A stretch of 50,046 bases of DNA from Bacteroidaceae bacterium. GTDB lineage: Bacteria; Bacteroidota; Bacteroidia; Bacteroidales; Bacteroidaceae. Below, piece after piece: positions 36,577-44,507 of this stretch (position 1 is the first letter of the stretch; every line of letters begins with the position of its first letter). The stretch covers positions 1 to 50,046 of the forward strand of contig JAFXXQ010000010.1 in NCBI GenBank assembly GCA_017542145.1, read 5' to 3'. The position numbers and the translations under genes are program-made. The notes beneath the pieces were generated by a model that was not told the origin of the DNA, ran no database searches, and saw only the letters and a list, made by a program, of their open reading frames with translations.

Positions 36577-37323
36577 CTACATCGCCATGCCGCCATCGAC
36601 CTGGATAACCTGGCCGCTGACGTAGCTGCTGAGGTCGGAGGCGAGGAAGAGGGCAACGCCGGCGATGTCGTCGGGCGTACCTCCGCGACGCAGGGGGATG
36701 CGCTTGGCCCACTCCTCACGCACGGCTTCGGGCAGCTGGAGCGTCATGTCGGTAAGGATGAAGCCTGGGGCGATGATGTTGGCACGGATGCCGCGACTGC
36801 CAATCTCCTGCGCGATGCTCTTCGTGAGCCCTATCATGCCCGCTTTCGAAGCGGAGTAGTTGCATTGTCCGGCATTACCGTGAACGCCCACCACGCTACT
36901 CATGGAGATGATGCTGCCTGCACGCTGGCGCATCATCACGGGAGTGACGGCGTGGATGAAGTTGAACGTGCTCTTGAGGTTGACGGTAATAACGCTATCC
37001 CATTGTGCCTCGGTCATGCGCATCATCAGGCCGTCGCGCGTGATGCCGGCGTTGTTGACCAGCACGTCGATACGGCCGAAGTCCTTCACAATCTCTGCCA
37101 CCACAGCCTCCGTAGCGGCAAAGTCAGACGCGTCGGAGGCATAGCCCTTGACGCGAGTGCCGAAGGCCGCAATCTCCTGTATGGTCTCAGCCATAGCCTC
37201 GTTATAGACCAAGTCGGTAATGGCTATGTCGGCCCCTTCTGCCGCAAAGCGCAAAGCCAGCGCCTTGCCGATGCCTCGTGCTGCGCCCGTGATGAGGGCG
37301 ACTTTTCCTTCCAGTAGTTTCAT
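36577..37323 (-). CDS. fabG: 3-oxoacyl-[acyl-carrier-protein] reductase
   Basis: A 248-residue short-chain dehydrogenase that reduces 3-ketoacyl-ACP with NADPH in fatty-acid elongation. The cofactor motif TGAARGIG is at residues 12-19 and NNAG at 90-93. The catalytic Ser lies in ISMSS (about 142), with Tyr156 and Lys160 in YSASK. Length and the C-terminal GQVIQVDGGMAM match FabG closely. It starts 5 bp after the dusB stop and is probably co-transcribed from the dusB promoter. Confidence 0.95.
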   Translation of the reverse strand: MKLLEGKVALITGAARGIGKALALRFAAEGADIAITDLVYNEAMAETIQEIAAFGTRVKGYASDASDFAATEAVVAEIVKDFGRIDVLVNNAGITRDGLMMRMTEAQWDSVITVNLKSTFNFIHAVTPVMMRQRAGSIISMSSVVGVHGNAGQCNYSASKAGMIGLTKSIAQEIGSRGIRANIIAPGFILTDMTLQLPEAVREEWAKRIPLRRGGTPDDIAGVALFLASDLSSYVSGQVIQVDGGMAM

Positions 37324-37328
37324 TTTTC

Positions 37329-38375
37329 TTAATTCTTAACTAAAATTGTTCTTTCTATCTCGTCGAAGATGTCGAAGAGCTCGTCCATGGTGTTGGCGCG
37401 GAGCATGCGTATGCGCGTAGGGCGGAAGTTGGGAATGCCCTTGAAGAGCGGCGTTGCCGCCAGATGGCGCCTGATGTGCAGGATGCCGCCATACTCCCCA
37501 GCCCTTGCCACGCTCTCCCTCACCTGCTGGCGCAGGATGTCCAGCTTCGCAGAGTCAACAAGTCCACGAGTCAACAAGTCAACACGCGGTATGCAGGCCT
37601 CGTCGCCACTCGTTAACTCGTTGACCTGTTGACTCGTTGACCTTATATATTCCTTCACCTCCCTGAATATCCAGGGGCAACCGAACGAGGCGCGGCCTAT
37701 CATGATGCCGTCCACGCCGTAGCGCTCGAAGCACTCCAGGGCGCGCTCGGGGGTGGTGATGTCGCCGTTGCCGATGATAGGGATGTGCATGCGGGGGTTG
37801 GCCTTCACCTGCCCGATGAGCGTCCAGTCAGCCTCGCCCGTGTACATCTGGCTGCGGGTGCGCCCGTGTATGGTGAGGGCCTGGATGCCGCAGTCCTGCA
37901 GCTGCTCGGCAAGTTCTACGATTATCTTGTGCTCGTGGTCCCAGCCGAGCCGCGTCTTCACCGTCACGGGGATGTGGACGGCATCGACGATGGCGCGCGT
38001 CATCTCCAGCATCAGGGGGATGTTCCGCAGCATACCTGCGCCTCCGCCCTTGCTTGCCACGCGCTTCACGGGGCAGCCGTAGTTGATGTCGAGGATGTCG
38101 GGCCCTGCCGCCTCGGCCAGTTTGGCAGCCTCCACCATCGAGGGGATGTCGCGCCCATAGATTTGTATGGCCACGGGGCGTTCCTCGTCGCTCACGCGGA
38201 GTTTGTCCACCGAGCGGTTCACCCCGCGGATAAGGGCATCGGCCGACACAAACTCCGTATAGACCATGTCGGCTCCGAAACGCTTGCACATCAGCCTGAA
38301 CGCCGCGTCCGTGACGTCCTCCATCGGAGCCAGCATCACCGGCCTCTCGCCCAAATCAATCGTCCCAATCTTCAT
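37329..38375 (-). CDS. dusB: tRNA-dihydrouridine synthase B
   Basis: This FMN enzyme of 348 residues reduces uridine in tRNA. It begins MKIGTIDLGERPVMLAPMEDVTD, with the FMN-binding core, the active-site Cys in INYGCPVKRV and GNGDITTPE downstream. The start at 38375 is preferred over the in-frame ATG at 38387, because that codon lies inside the -7 box of an excellent promoter. Between EVKEYI and KLDILRQQV it carries about 20 extra residues compared with the usual Bacteroidales linker as I recall it. These are encoded by inverted octamer repeats (37553-37640). The rest of the protein looks intact, so the insertion is probably tolerated. Confidence 0.94.
   Translation of the reverse strand: MKIGTIDLGERPVMLAPMEDVTDAAFRLMCKRFGADMVYTEFVSADALIRGVNRSVDKLRVSDEERPVAIQIYGRDIPSMVEAAKLAEAAGPDILDINYGCPVKRVASKGGGAGMLRNIPLMLEMTRAIVDAVHIPVTVKTRLGWDHEHKIIVELAEQLQDCGIQALTIHGRTRSQMYTGEADWTLIGQVKANPRMHIPIIGNGDITTPERALECFERYGVDGIMIGRASFGCPWIFREVKEYIRSTSQQVNELTSGDEACIPRVDLLTRGLVDSAKLDILRQQVRESVARAGEYGGILHIRRHLAATPLFKGIPNFRPTRIRMLRANTMDELFDIFDEIERTILVKN
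37553..37640. repeat. Inverted octamer arrays (4 + 4) inside dusB
   Basis: Four 8-bp units AGTCAACA, AGTCCACG, AGTCAACA, AGTCAACA occupy 37553-37584. After a 24-bp spacer, four inverted units CTCGTTAA, CTCGTTGA, CCTGTTGA, CTCGTTGA occupy 37609-37640. The arms are largely complementary (GTCAAC against GTTGAC) and could form a long imperfect hairpin in DNA or mRNA. They are read in frame as about QQVNELTSG...VDLLTRGLVDSA. Confidence 0.9.
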
Positions 38376-38384
38376 ATTCAATTG

Positions 38385-38416
38385 CAAAGGTACAAGTAAG
38401 CGAGGGAAATACCAAA
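38385..38416 (-). promoter_or_regulatory. Promoter of dusB-fabG
   Basis: On the minus strand TTTG (38416-38413), 20 bp, then TACCTTTG (38392-38385) is an exact pair. The chosen ATG at 38375 is 9 bp beyond the box, so the 5' leader is only a few bases. Confidence 0.82.
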
Positions 38417-38481
38417 TTTATTTGAGTATTTCCGAGCGGGAGTACCTTAAACGGACGTAAGGCCGTTAAAAGTAGTAAATA

Positions 38482-38632
38482 ATAATGAAAAATGAAAAAT
38501 GAAGAATGAAAAATAAATTGTCTTGTATGCAGCCTACCGATGACAGGGGCAATTTACGACTTCATCCTTCATCCCTATTTTTCATCCTTTATCCTTATTT
38601 TTCATTTTTCATTCTTCATTCTTCATTTTTCA
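38482..38632. repeat. Inverted pair of TTTTTCAT heptamer arrays
   Basis: Positions 38482-38519 are built of AATGAAAAATGAAGAATG-type heptamers. Positions 38567-38632 contain the inverse, ATTTTTC/ATTCTTC units interspersed with ATCC variants. The arms could pair. The 50 bp between them (38520-38566) contain no gene I can support. Confidence 0.75.
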
Positions 38633-38809
38633 TGAAAATCCTTCATAATCCTTCACTCATTCTCCCCTCAGAATCAACAAGTTTGACGGAATGAAGGATA
38701 TGAAGGATAAAAAAACATTTTTTTCACACGGCTTGTTTACGCATTTTATCGCACAAATTCCTTCAGCCCATCTTAGCAACTGCCCAGATAGCATCAGTTT
38801 CCCCAAAAA

Positions 38810-38893
38810 TTCCATCAAATGGAAAAAAAGTTCCATAGGCTGGAAAAAAAGTTCCATCAAATGGAATTTAAATTCCACAGGCTGGAATTTTTA
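38810..38893. repeat. Four-unit 21-bp palindromic array
   Basis: Units of exactly 21 bp start at 38810, 38831, 38852 and 38873. Each opens with a mini-hairpin, TTCCATCAAATGGAA or TTCCAYAGGCTGGAA, alternating in loop sequence (TCAAA, TAGGC, TCAAA, CAGGC), followed by an A/T-rich hexamer. It lies in the divergent spacer between dusB and the U32 gene. The remaining parts of that spacer (38633-38809 and 38894-38950) hold no gene I can recognise. Confidence 0.92.
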
Positions 38894-38950
38894 CAGCATT
38901 TGACGCTTGCAGAACAGCCGTTAGGGGCATTCTTGCGGATAATCATATTT

Positions 38951-39053
38951 ATTTTTCATTCTTCATTTTTCATTTTTATTGCCTAGCATGCCCCTTGCCG
39001 ATAGCAGGACCGTTTATTTTTCATTTTTCATTCTTCATTTTTCATTTTTATTG
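38951..39053 (+). repeat. Two identical 31-bp heptamer blocks before the U32 gene
   Basis: The block ATTTTTC-ATTCTTC-ATTTTTC-ATTTTTA-TTG occurs at 38951-38981 and identically at 39023-39053, the second preceded by one extra ATTTTTC (39016-39022). The second block runs directly into the -7 box of the U32 promoter and occupies the position where a -33 element should be. Confidence 0.85.
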
Positions 39054-39061
39054 TATCTTTG
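39054..39061 (+). promoter_or_regulatory. -7 box of the U32 gene
   Basis: TATCTTTG is followed by CAGC and ATG at 39066, giving an almost leaderless transcript. The -33 region (39030-39033) is ATTC within heptamer repeats rather than TTTG. Confidence 0.6.
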
Positions 39062-39065
39062 CAGC

Positions 39066-40385
39066 ATGAACTACTCCATCAAGGACTTCGAGATTATGGC
39101 GCCGGTGGGCTCGCGCGAGTCGCTGGCGGCTGCCATTCAGGCTGGTGCCGACAGCATCTACTTCGGCATCGGCCATCTGAACATGCGTGCCCGCTCCGCC
39201 AGCACCTTCACCATCGCCGACCTCCGCGAGATTGCCGCCACCACCGCCGCCTACGGCATCAAGAGCTACCTCACCGTCAACACCATCATCTACGATGAGG
39301 ACATGACGCTCATGCGCCAGATTGTCGATGCCGCCCACGACGCCGGCATCTCGGCCGTCATCGCCAGCGACGTCGCCGTCATGAGCTACTGCAACGCCAT
39401 CGGACAGGAGGTACACCTCAGCACCCAGCTCAACATCAGCAACGCCGAGGCCCTGCGCTTCTACGCCCGCTTTGCCGACGTCGTCGTGCTCGCCCGCGAG
39501 CTCAACCTCACCCAGGTGCGCGCCATCTACGACGTCATCCAGCGCGAACAGATCCGCGGCCCGCGGGGCGAGCTCATACGGATAGAGATGTTCTGCCACG
39601 GCGCCCTCTGCATGGCCGTCAGCGGCAAGTGCTACCTCAGCCTCCACGAGCTGGGCGCCAGCGCCAACCGCGGCGCCTGCATGCAGGTTTGCCGCCGAGG
39701 CTACGACGTCACCCGCTGCACCCCCTCTCCTTCCCCCTCCCCCGCTAACGCCAACGCCAACGCCAACGTTTCCTACCTCCTCCGCGACAAGGAGAGCGAG
39801 ATAGAGCTTGAGGTGGACAACAAGTACGTCATGTCGCCCAAGGACCTCAAGACCATCCGCTTCATCGATGAAATGATGAACGCAGGCGTGCGCGTATTTA
39901 AAATAGAAGGGCGCGCGCGAGGGCCCGAGTACGTGCGTACCGTCGTCGAGTGCTACCGCGAGGCCATCCGTAGCGTCATCGACGGCACCTTCGCCGAGGC
40001 GAAGAAGGATCTCTGGGACGAGCGCCTCGCCACCGTCTTCAACCGCGGCTTCTGGAACGGCTACTACCTGGGCCAGCGCCTGGGCGAATGGAACCCCCGT
40101 TACGGCTCCAACGCCACCGAGCGCAAGGTCTATGCCGGACACGGCGTGAAGCACTACAGCCGCCTGGGCGTCGCCGAATTCTTCATCGAGGCCACCCCCC
40201 TGCGCCTGGGCGACAAGCTGCTCATCACAGGCCCAACGACAGGCGCCGTCTATCTGACGCCCGACGAACTGCGTGTGGACCTCCAGCCCGTCGACGTCGT
40301 CCCGCAGGGCACAGCCGTCTCCTTCAAGGTCCCCTGCAAAGTCCGCCCCTCCGACAAGCTCTTCGTCATCCGCCGCGAGGGATAG
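39066..40385 (+). CDS. U32-family protein (TrhP/RlhA-like)
   Basis: A 439-residue member of peptidase family U32. Better-studied relatives (TrhP/YegQ, RlhA) are needed for tRNA or rRNA hydroxylation rather than proteolysis. The N-terminal barrel starts IMAPVGSRESLAAAIQAGAD. The Cys-rich signature lies at about residues 176-212 (FCHGALCMAVSGKCYLS, then NRGACMQVCRRGYD), the probable Fe-S site. Next comes an unusual low-complexity stretch TPSPSPSPANANANANV (about 218-236) encoded by CT-rich and AACGCC repeats. The C-terminal domain ends PSDKLFVIRREG. The start at 39066 directly follows a -7 box. Parts of this gene recur as a remnant at 48022. Confidence 0.88.
   Translation: MNYSIKDFEIMAPVGSRESLAAAIQAGADSIYFGIGHLNMRARSASTFTIADLREIAATTAAYGIKSYLTVNTIIYDEDMTLMRQIVDAAHDAGISAVIASDVAVMSYCNAIGQEVHLSTQLNISNAEALRFYARFADVVVLARELNLTQVRAIYDVIQREQIRGPRGELIRIEMFCHGALCMAVSGKCYLSLHELGASANRGACMQVCRRGYDVTRCTPSPSPSPANANANANVSYLLRDKESEIELEVDNKYVMSPKDLKTIRFIDEMMNAGVRVFKIEGRARGPEYVRTVVECYREAIRSVIDGTFAEAKKDLWDERLATVFNRGFWNGYYLGQRLGEWNPRYGSNATERKVYAGHGVKHYSRLGVAEFFIEATPLRLGDKLLITGPTTGAVYLTPDELRVDLQPVDVVPQGTAVSFKVPCKVRPSDKLFVIRREG
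39747..39768 (+). repeat. AACGCC hexamer microsatellite within the U32 gene
   Basis: Three perfect AACGCC copies plus a partial fourth encode Asn-Ala repeats, preceded by a C/T-rich tract (39720-39743) encoding Ser-Pro repeats. Changes in copy number would stay in frame. Confidence 0.85.
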
Positions 40386-40499
40386 CCTGTCTATCTACGC
40401 AAAGCTTTACCTTTGTGTTGGCAGTCAGACGATCTGCGCTGCCGCAGGCGCTTTTCGAACCTATGACTACGTCATAAAACGACTTTTTCAACGTTTTTT
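40386..40499 (+). other. Spacer after the U32 gene with weak hairpins
   Basis: CTGCG-CTGC-CGCAG (40434-40447) followed by GCGCTTTT, and AAACG/CGTTT (40477-40496) followed by T, are weak terminator candidates. TACCTTTG at 40408-40415 resembles a -7 box, but no coding frame follows it closely. Confidence 0.35.
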
Positions 40500-40531
40500 C
40501 TTGTTTGATTCTGCAAAACGAAGTACCTTTG
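40500..40531 (+). promoter_or_regulatory. Promoter of the 1193-residue surface protein gene
   Basis: CTTG (40500-40503), 20 bp, then TACCTTTG (40524-40531). The leader to ATG 40628 is about 90 nt. Confidence 0.65.
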
Positions 40532-40627
40532 CAGCCCGAAAAAAAGAACATCTGCCTCGGCAGAACGAAAAAAAGAGGAAAGATATTCGTATTAACATTT
40601 TTAGGATTAACTAAATCAAAAAAACCT

Positions 40628-43600
40628 ATGAGAAGAAGTTTACTCACTTGTGCAAGGACAGCCGCGATGCTGTTGCTTGCAACGCTCACCCCCAACACAG
40701 CGTGGGCACTCGACAACTTGCAACTGTTGGATGGCCATACGCTTGAAGCCTATGCGAACAAATCATACTATGTTTCGAGCGTCGATGACTGGAACGCTCT
40801 CGCCGCTTACGTTGCCTCAGGCAAAACCTGTCAGGGCCTGACCTTTATGTTAACGACCGACCTCGGCACAACCGATGCCCCTGTCACAACCATGATGGGT
40901 AGCGACAAGAGCCATAGATTTGCCGGCACGTTCGACGGCAACGGCAAGACGCTCACCGTCTCCTTAACATCGATCGAAACAAGCCCCAACTACTGCGCAC
41001 CTTTTGCTTATACAAACAATGTCAAAATCAACAACCTCCACGTAACCGGCACCATCACGGCTACGGGACAGTTTGCCGCAGGCCTGGTTGGCTCAAGCAA
41101 TGGCAGAGGCTCCATCACCAATTGTCATGTCAGCATTGAACTTATCAGCAATTACGACGAAGGCAACACGAACAGATATGCCAACCATGGCGGCATCATC
41201 GGCATCTCTGAAGCAAGCGCCACGATCACTAATTCGTGGTTCGATGGAAAGTTCAGTGGCAGGAACTACAAGTATTCTGCAGGATTCATTGGTATCAACA
41301 AGGGCGACCAGACAAGTCTCTCCAACTGTCTGTTCAACCCCCAGTCGCTGGGCAGTCTCGACACAACCGGCTCGTGCGAGTTCGTCCACAATCTGAATAA
41401 CGGTAAATCTACGCTTTCAGATTGCTATTGGGTCACACATTTCGGCGAGCCCGAGAATGCCCAGGGCCAGAAGGTGGTCGCTCAGCTTTCGGAGGAAATC
41501 AGCGGACAAACAAACTTAAGCTATTACGTCATTACACTGGATGAAGTTCCCGATGGCAAGACCTATTACATTGTCAAACACAATCCTACGTGGAACGACG
41601 TAAAAGACGCCCTCGAAGCTGGCACCGACTTTGAATTGACAGGAAACATCGAGGCTGGTACAGAAGACGAATCCATTGTGATTTCTGCTGTAATTCCTAC
41701 GGGTGTTGATGTTACCCTTACCTTAAACGGCACCCTCGATCGCGCACTTGCCCTTGGACAAGCTCAGGAAGACGGCTTCGTCATCAAGGTCGAAGAAGGC
41801 GCCACCCTGACCATCAAAGGAGGTACCATCACCGGTGGCAACAACACCGGCAACGGTGGAGGCATCTACAACGCCGGCACGCTCAACATCATCGGCACCA
41901 CCATCACAGGTAATTTTACGGCAGGCCACGGAGGCGGCATCTACAATGCCGGCACGCTGACAATTGACGGTGCCACCATCACCGACAACCAAGGCAAGAA
42001 CGAGGATTGTCTGGGCATCGGCGTCTATGTCGCCGCAAGCAGCACCTTCAGCGTAAAGGGAGAGGTGTTGATCAACGGAAACACCTATACCTATTATAAT
42101 CCCGAGCAGAAAAAGACTCCGCATAACGTCTATCTCGACGGCACCTCCGTAATTTCCATCACGGGTTCAATGACAGGGTCTGCCATCGGTGTTGAAGGAG
42201 GAACGGACAACATCATCGCCTCGTTCGCGGATTTAGAGGAAGCAGCCGACGAGAGCACCTTCCCCGGCATCTTCCAGAACGACAAAAATGCGAAGACGAA
42301 GGCCTATGTCGACGGCACCAACAAACAAGTTCTCTGGAACACAACGGGCAAGAAGCCGTTGACGTCCGACGGCATCACCGTTACCGTCAGCTTCGCCGAC
42401 GACGAAACCCCGACCTACACAGGCTCTGCCATTGAGCCGACGACGGTTACCATTAAGGACGGCACTTCAGACATCACAGAAAGATGCATCGTCTCGTACT
42501 CGAATAATGTCAATGCCGGCACAAACACGGCCAGAGTTATCATCTCCGCCAAAGCAGGCGACAGTAAATACATCGGTTCCACTACGGTGGCGTTCACCAT
42601 CGCTCAGAAGCCTGTCACCATCGCAGCCAACCCCCAGACCGTCACCTACGGCGAAACCATCAACACCGAAGTAACCGAGGAGACTGTTGCCGTGGAGGGT
42701 CTCATTGAGGGACACTCGCTGGCTGCCGTCACCCTGACGCCCTCCACGCCATCCGAAGGCGTTGCCACCGTGGGCACTTACACCATCACGCCTTCCGCTG
42801 CTACCATCTCTGACGGCACAACGGACGTGACAGCCAACTACGACATCACCTATGGCGACCCCGCCACGCTCACCGTGAACCAGAAGGCTATCACCATCAC
42901 AGCCAACAACCAGACCATCGCCTACGGCGAAGCCATCCAGCAGGGAGCAGCGTATGTGACGGTTACGAATACCGATGGCTCTACAACCACAGCCCCGTTG
43001 GTTGGCGAACAGACGCTGGCTGCCATCACCCTGACGCCCTCCACGCCGTCTGAAGGAGTAGCCACCGTGGGGACATACACCATCACGCCTTCCGCTGCAA
43101 CAATCAAGGATGGCACGACGGACGTGACAGCCAACTACACCATCACCTATGGCGACCCCGCCACGCTGACGGTGACCCCGGCGGAAGTCGTAGTGACCAT
43201 CACAGGCAAGAACAAGACCGAGGTTTACGACGGCAACGTCCACATAGCCAACGGCTATACCGCAAGGGCAGACAATAAAGCCTATAATGTTCACGCAGAC
43301 TTTACTTTCAATGGATATGCAGCCGTCTGGAGGACTTCAGTAGGTACATCCAAGATGAACCTGAGGGCCAGCAATTTCGTCAACACCAACGACAACTTCT
43401 CCAGCGTCACCTTCGTCATTAACGATGGTTATGTAACCGTTTATTACCACGAGACCTCCTTTGCTGATGATGCAGACAATGCTGGCAGCATCGACACAGT
43501 TGTTGAAGACTATGGCAGCATGGCTACCGTTACACTCGCCAATCGTACGCTTTACAAGGACGGCCACTGGAACACCCTCTGCCTGCCCTTCGACGTCGAT

Positions 43601-44209
43601 CTGACATCGGCAGACTGCCCGTTGGCTGGTGCCGACGTGCGCACGCTCAGTGGCGCTTCCTTCGCCGACGGCGCCCTGAACCTCCAGTTCACCGGCGAAG
43701 GCGAGGTGACAACCCTCGAGGCCGGCGTGCCCTACATCATCAAATGGGCTGAAGGCACCGATATTTTCGAGCCCACGTTCAAAGGCGTAACCCTCAGCAA
43801 CGAGGTCACCGAAAAGACATTCCCCCTCGGCGACGGAAAGTCCGTCACGTTCAAAGGCACCTATGCCCCTGTGGCTTATGCTGAAACCAACAAGGGCATC
43901 CTGCTCGTAGGCGAAGGAAGCACCCTCTACTATCCTGAGGTTGGTGCATACACCAACGCACAGCGTGCCTACTTCCAGCTCACGGGCATCGAGGTGGGCA
44001 ATGTGCAGAGCAACGCCATCGGCCTCCGTTTCGGCGATGCCACCGGCATAGCCTCTCCTAAATCCTCCCCTGAAGGGAAGGACTTCTCCCCACTCCTTCA
44101 GGAGGGGACGGGGGAGGCTTTCTACGACCTCAGCGGACGCCGCATCATGGGCCAGCCCACCAAGGCCGGCATCTACATCGTCAACGGCAAGAAGGTCGTC
44201 GTGAAGTAA
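40628..44209 (+). CDS. Large surface protein with GLUG-like, polymorphic-repeat and MBG-like domains
   Basis: A 1193-residue protein with a signal peptide (MRRSLLTCARTAAMLLLATL...AWA). Residues about 30-300 form a GLUG-like beta-helix (FAGTFDGNGKTLTV, AAGLVGSSNGRGSITN). Residues about 390-460 carry two GGGIYNAGTL repeats like autotransporter polymorphic repeats. Residues about 570-850 are MBG-like beta modules; two copies of TLTPSTPSEGVATVGTYTIT lie 99 residues apart and are nearly identical. The C-terminal module (LYKDGHWNTLCLPFDVDL to LTGIEVGNVQSNAIGLRF) is shared with the 967-residue neighbour. The end YDLSGRR...AGIYIVNGKKVVVK is the sorting-tail-like sequence. About 21 residues before it (SPKSSPEGKDFSPLLQEGTG) come from a palindromic DNA insertion. 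ATG 40628 gives the signal peptide. Adhesin function is inferred. Confidence 0.8.
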   Translation: MRRSLLTCARTAAMLLLATLTPNTAWALDNLQLLDGHTLEAYANKSYYVSSVDDWNALAAYVASGKTCQGLTFMLTTDLGTTDAPVTTMMGSDKSHRFAGTFDGNGKTLTVSLTSIETSPNYCAPFAYTNNVKINNLHVTGTITATGQFAAGLVGSSNGRGSITNCHVSIELISNYDEGNTNRYANHGGIIGISEASATITNSWFDGKFSGRNYKYSAGFIGINKGDQTSLSNCLFNPQSLGSLDTTGSCEFVHNLNNGKSTLSDCYWVTHFGEPENAQGQKVVAQLSEEISGQTNLSYYVITLDEVPDGKTYYIVKHNPTWNDVKDALEAGTDFELTGNIEAGTEDESIVISAVIPTGVDVTLTLNGTLDRALALGQAQEDGFVIKVEEGATLTIKGGTITGGNNTGNGGGIYNAGTLNIIGTTITGNFTAGHGGGIYNAGTLTIDGATITDNQGKNEDCLGIGVYVAASSTFSVKGEVLINGNTYTYYNPEQKKTPHNVYLDGTSVISITGSMTGSAIGVEGGTDNIIASFADLEEAADESTFPGIFQNDKNAKTKAYVDGTNKQVLWNTTGKKPLTSDGITVTVSFADDETPTYTGSAIEPTTVTIKDGTSDITERCIVSYSNNVNAGTNTARVIISAKAGDSKYIGSTTVAFTIAQKPVTIAANPQTVTYGETINTEVTEETVAVEGLIEGHSLAAVTLTPSTPSEGVATVGTYTITPSAATISDGTTDVTANYDITYGDPATLTVNQKAITITANNQTIAYGEAIQQGAAYVTVTNTDGSTTTAPLVGEQTLAAITLTPSTPSEGVATVGTYTITPSAATIKDGTTDVTANYTITYGDPATLTVTPAEVVVTITGKNKTEVYDGNVHIANGYTARADNKAYNVHADFTFNGYAAVWRTSVGTSKMNLRASNFVNTNDNFSSVTFVINDGYVTVYYHETSFADDADNAGSIDTVVEDYGSMATVTLANRTLYKDGHWNTLCLPFDVDLTSADCPLAGADVRTLSGASFADGALNLQFTGEGEVTTLEAGVPYIIKWAEGTDIFEPTFKGVTLSNEVTEKTFPLGDGKSVTFKGTYAPVAYAETNKGILLVGEGSTLYYPEVGAYTNAQRAYFQLTGIEVGNVQSNAIGLRFGDATGIASPKSSPEGKDFSPLLQEGTGEAFYDLSGRRIMGQPTKAGIYIVNGKKVVVK
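44051..44118. repeat. Palindromic CCTCCCC/GGGGAGG element inside a coding region
   Basis: About 68 bp bounded by GCCTCTCC and GGGGGAGGC. It contains CCCTGAAGGG and ACTCCTTCAGGAGGGG inner palindromes. The 967-residue paralogue lacks the matching segment between its GLRL...A and YYDLSGRR positions. Related CCCTCCCGT...GGAGGGG sequences occur as an inverted pair at 47413-47596. Confidence 0.8.
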
Positions 44210-44232
44210 AAAAAACTTCCAACAGCACCCTA

Positions 44233-44278
44233 TGATAGGCAGGGGCTTCGTGGACCACGAAGCCCCTGCCCGCTATCA
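44233..44278. terminator. Long hairpin after the 1193-residue protein gene
   Basis: Inner 13-bp perfect stem GCAGGGGCTTCGT / ACGAAGCCCCTGC with loop GGACC, extended by TGATAG / CTATCA across a 3-nt bulge. There is no T run on the plus strand; on the minus strand a T run lies 10 bp further. It probably ends or stabilises the transcript 24 bp after the stop codon. Confidence 0.6.
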
Positions 44279-44343
44279 GAAACACACCCCCACAACGCGC
44301 CTGAAAAAAAAAGCATTTTTTTGTTCATTTTTTCTAAAAAATG

Positions 44344-44375
44344 TTTTTTCATTTCACGGAATTGTCCTACCTTTG
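44344..44375 (+). promoter_or_regulatory. Promoter of the 967-residue surface protein gene
   Basis: TACCTTTG at 44368-44375, with TTTT at the -33 position (44344-44347, 20-bp gap). A long leader of about 125 nt follows to ATG 44508. Confidence 0.6.
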
Positions 44376-44386
44376 TAGCACGATTT

Positions 44387-44423
44387 GCACCGAAGCTTCG
44401 GTGCTCCGCGCTTGATAAAGCGT
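44387..44423 (+). promoter_or_regulatory. Structured 5' leader: 18-bp perfect palindrome plus second hairpin
   Basis: GCACCGAAGCTTCGGTGC (44387-44404) is fully palindromic and begins about 5 nt after the predicted transcription start. GCGCTT-GATA-AAGCGT follows at 44408-44423. No T run follows, so these look like 5'-end stability or regulatory hairpins rather than a terminator. I do not recognise a known riboswitch. Confidence 0.55.
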
Positions 44424-44507
44424 GAGGGTGCTGATTGCTAACAGGAAACAGAGAACGAGAGACAGAGTTGTTATTAAAAATATATGTTTAACTAAAAACA
44501 AAAAATT

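Noticed and set aside
38376..38387. Upstream dusB start (MQLN...)
   Set aside because: This codon lies within the TACCTTTG -7 box, so it would not be transcribed.
44387..44404. Riboswitch in the 967-residue protein leader
   Set aside because: Only two simple hairpins are visible. No conserved aptamer sequence that I recognise is present.
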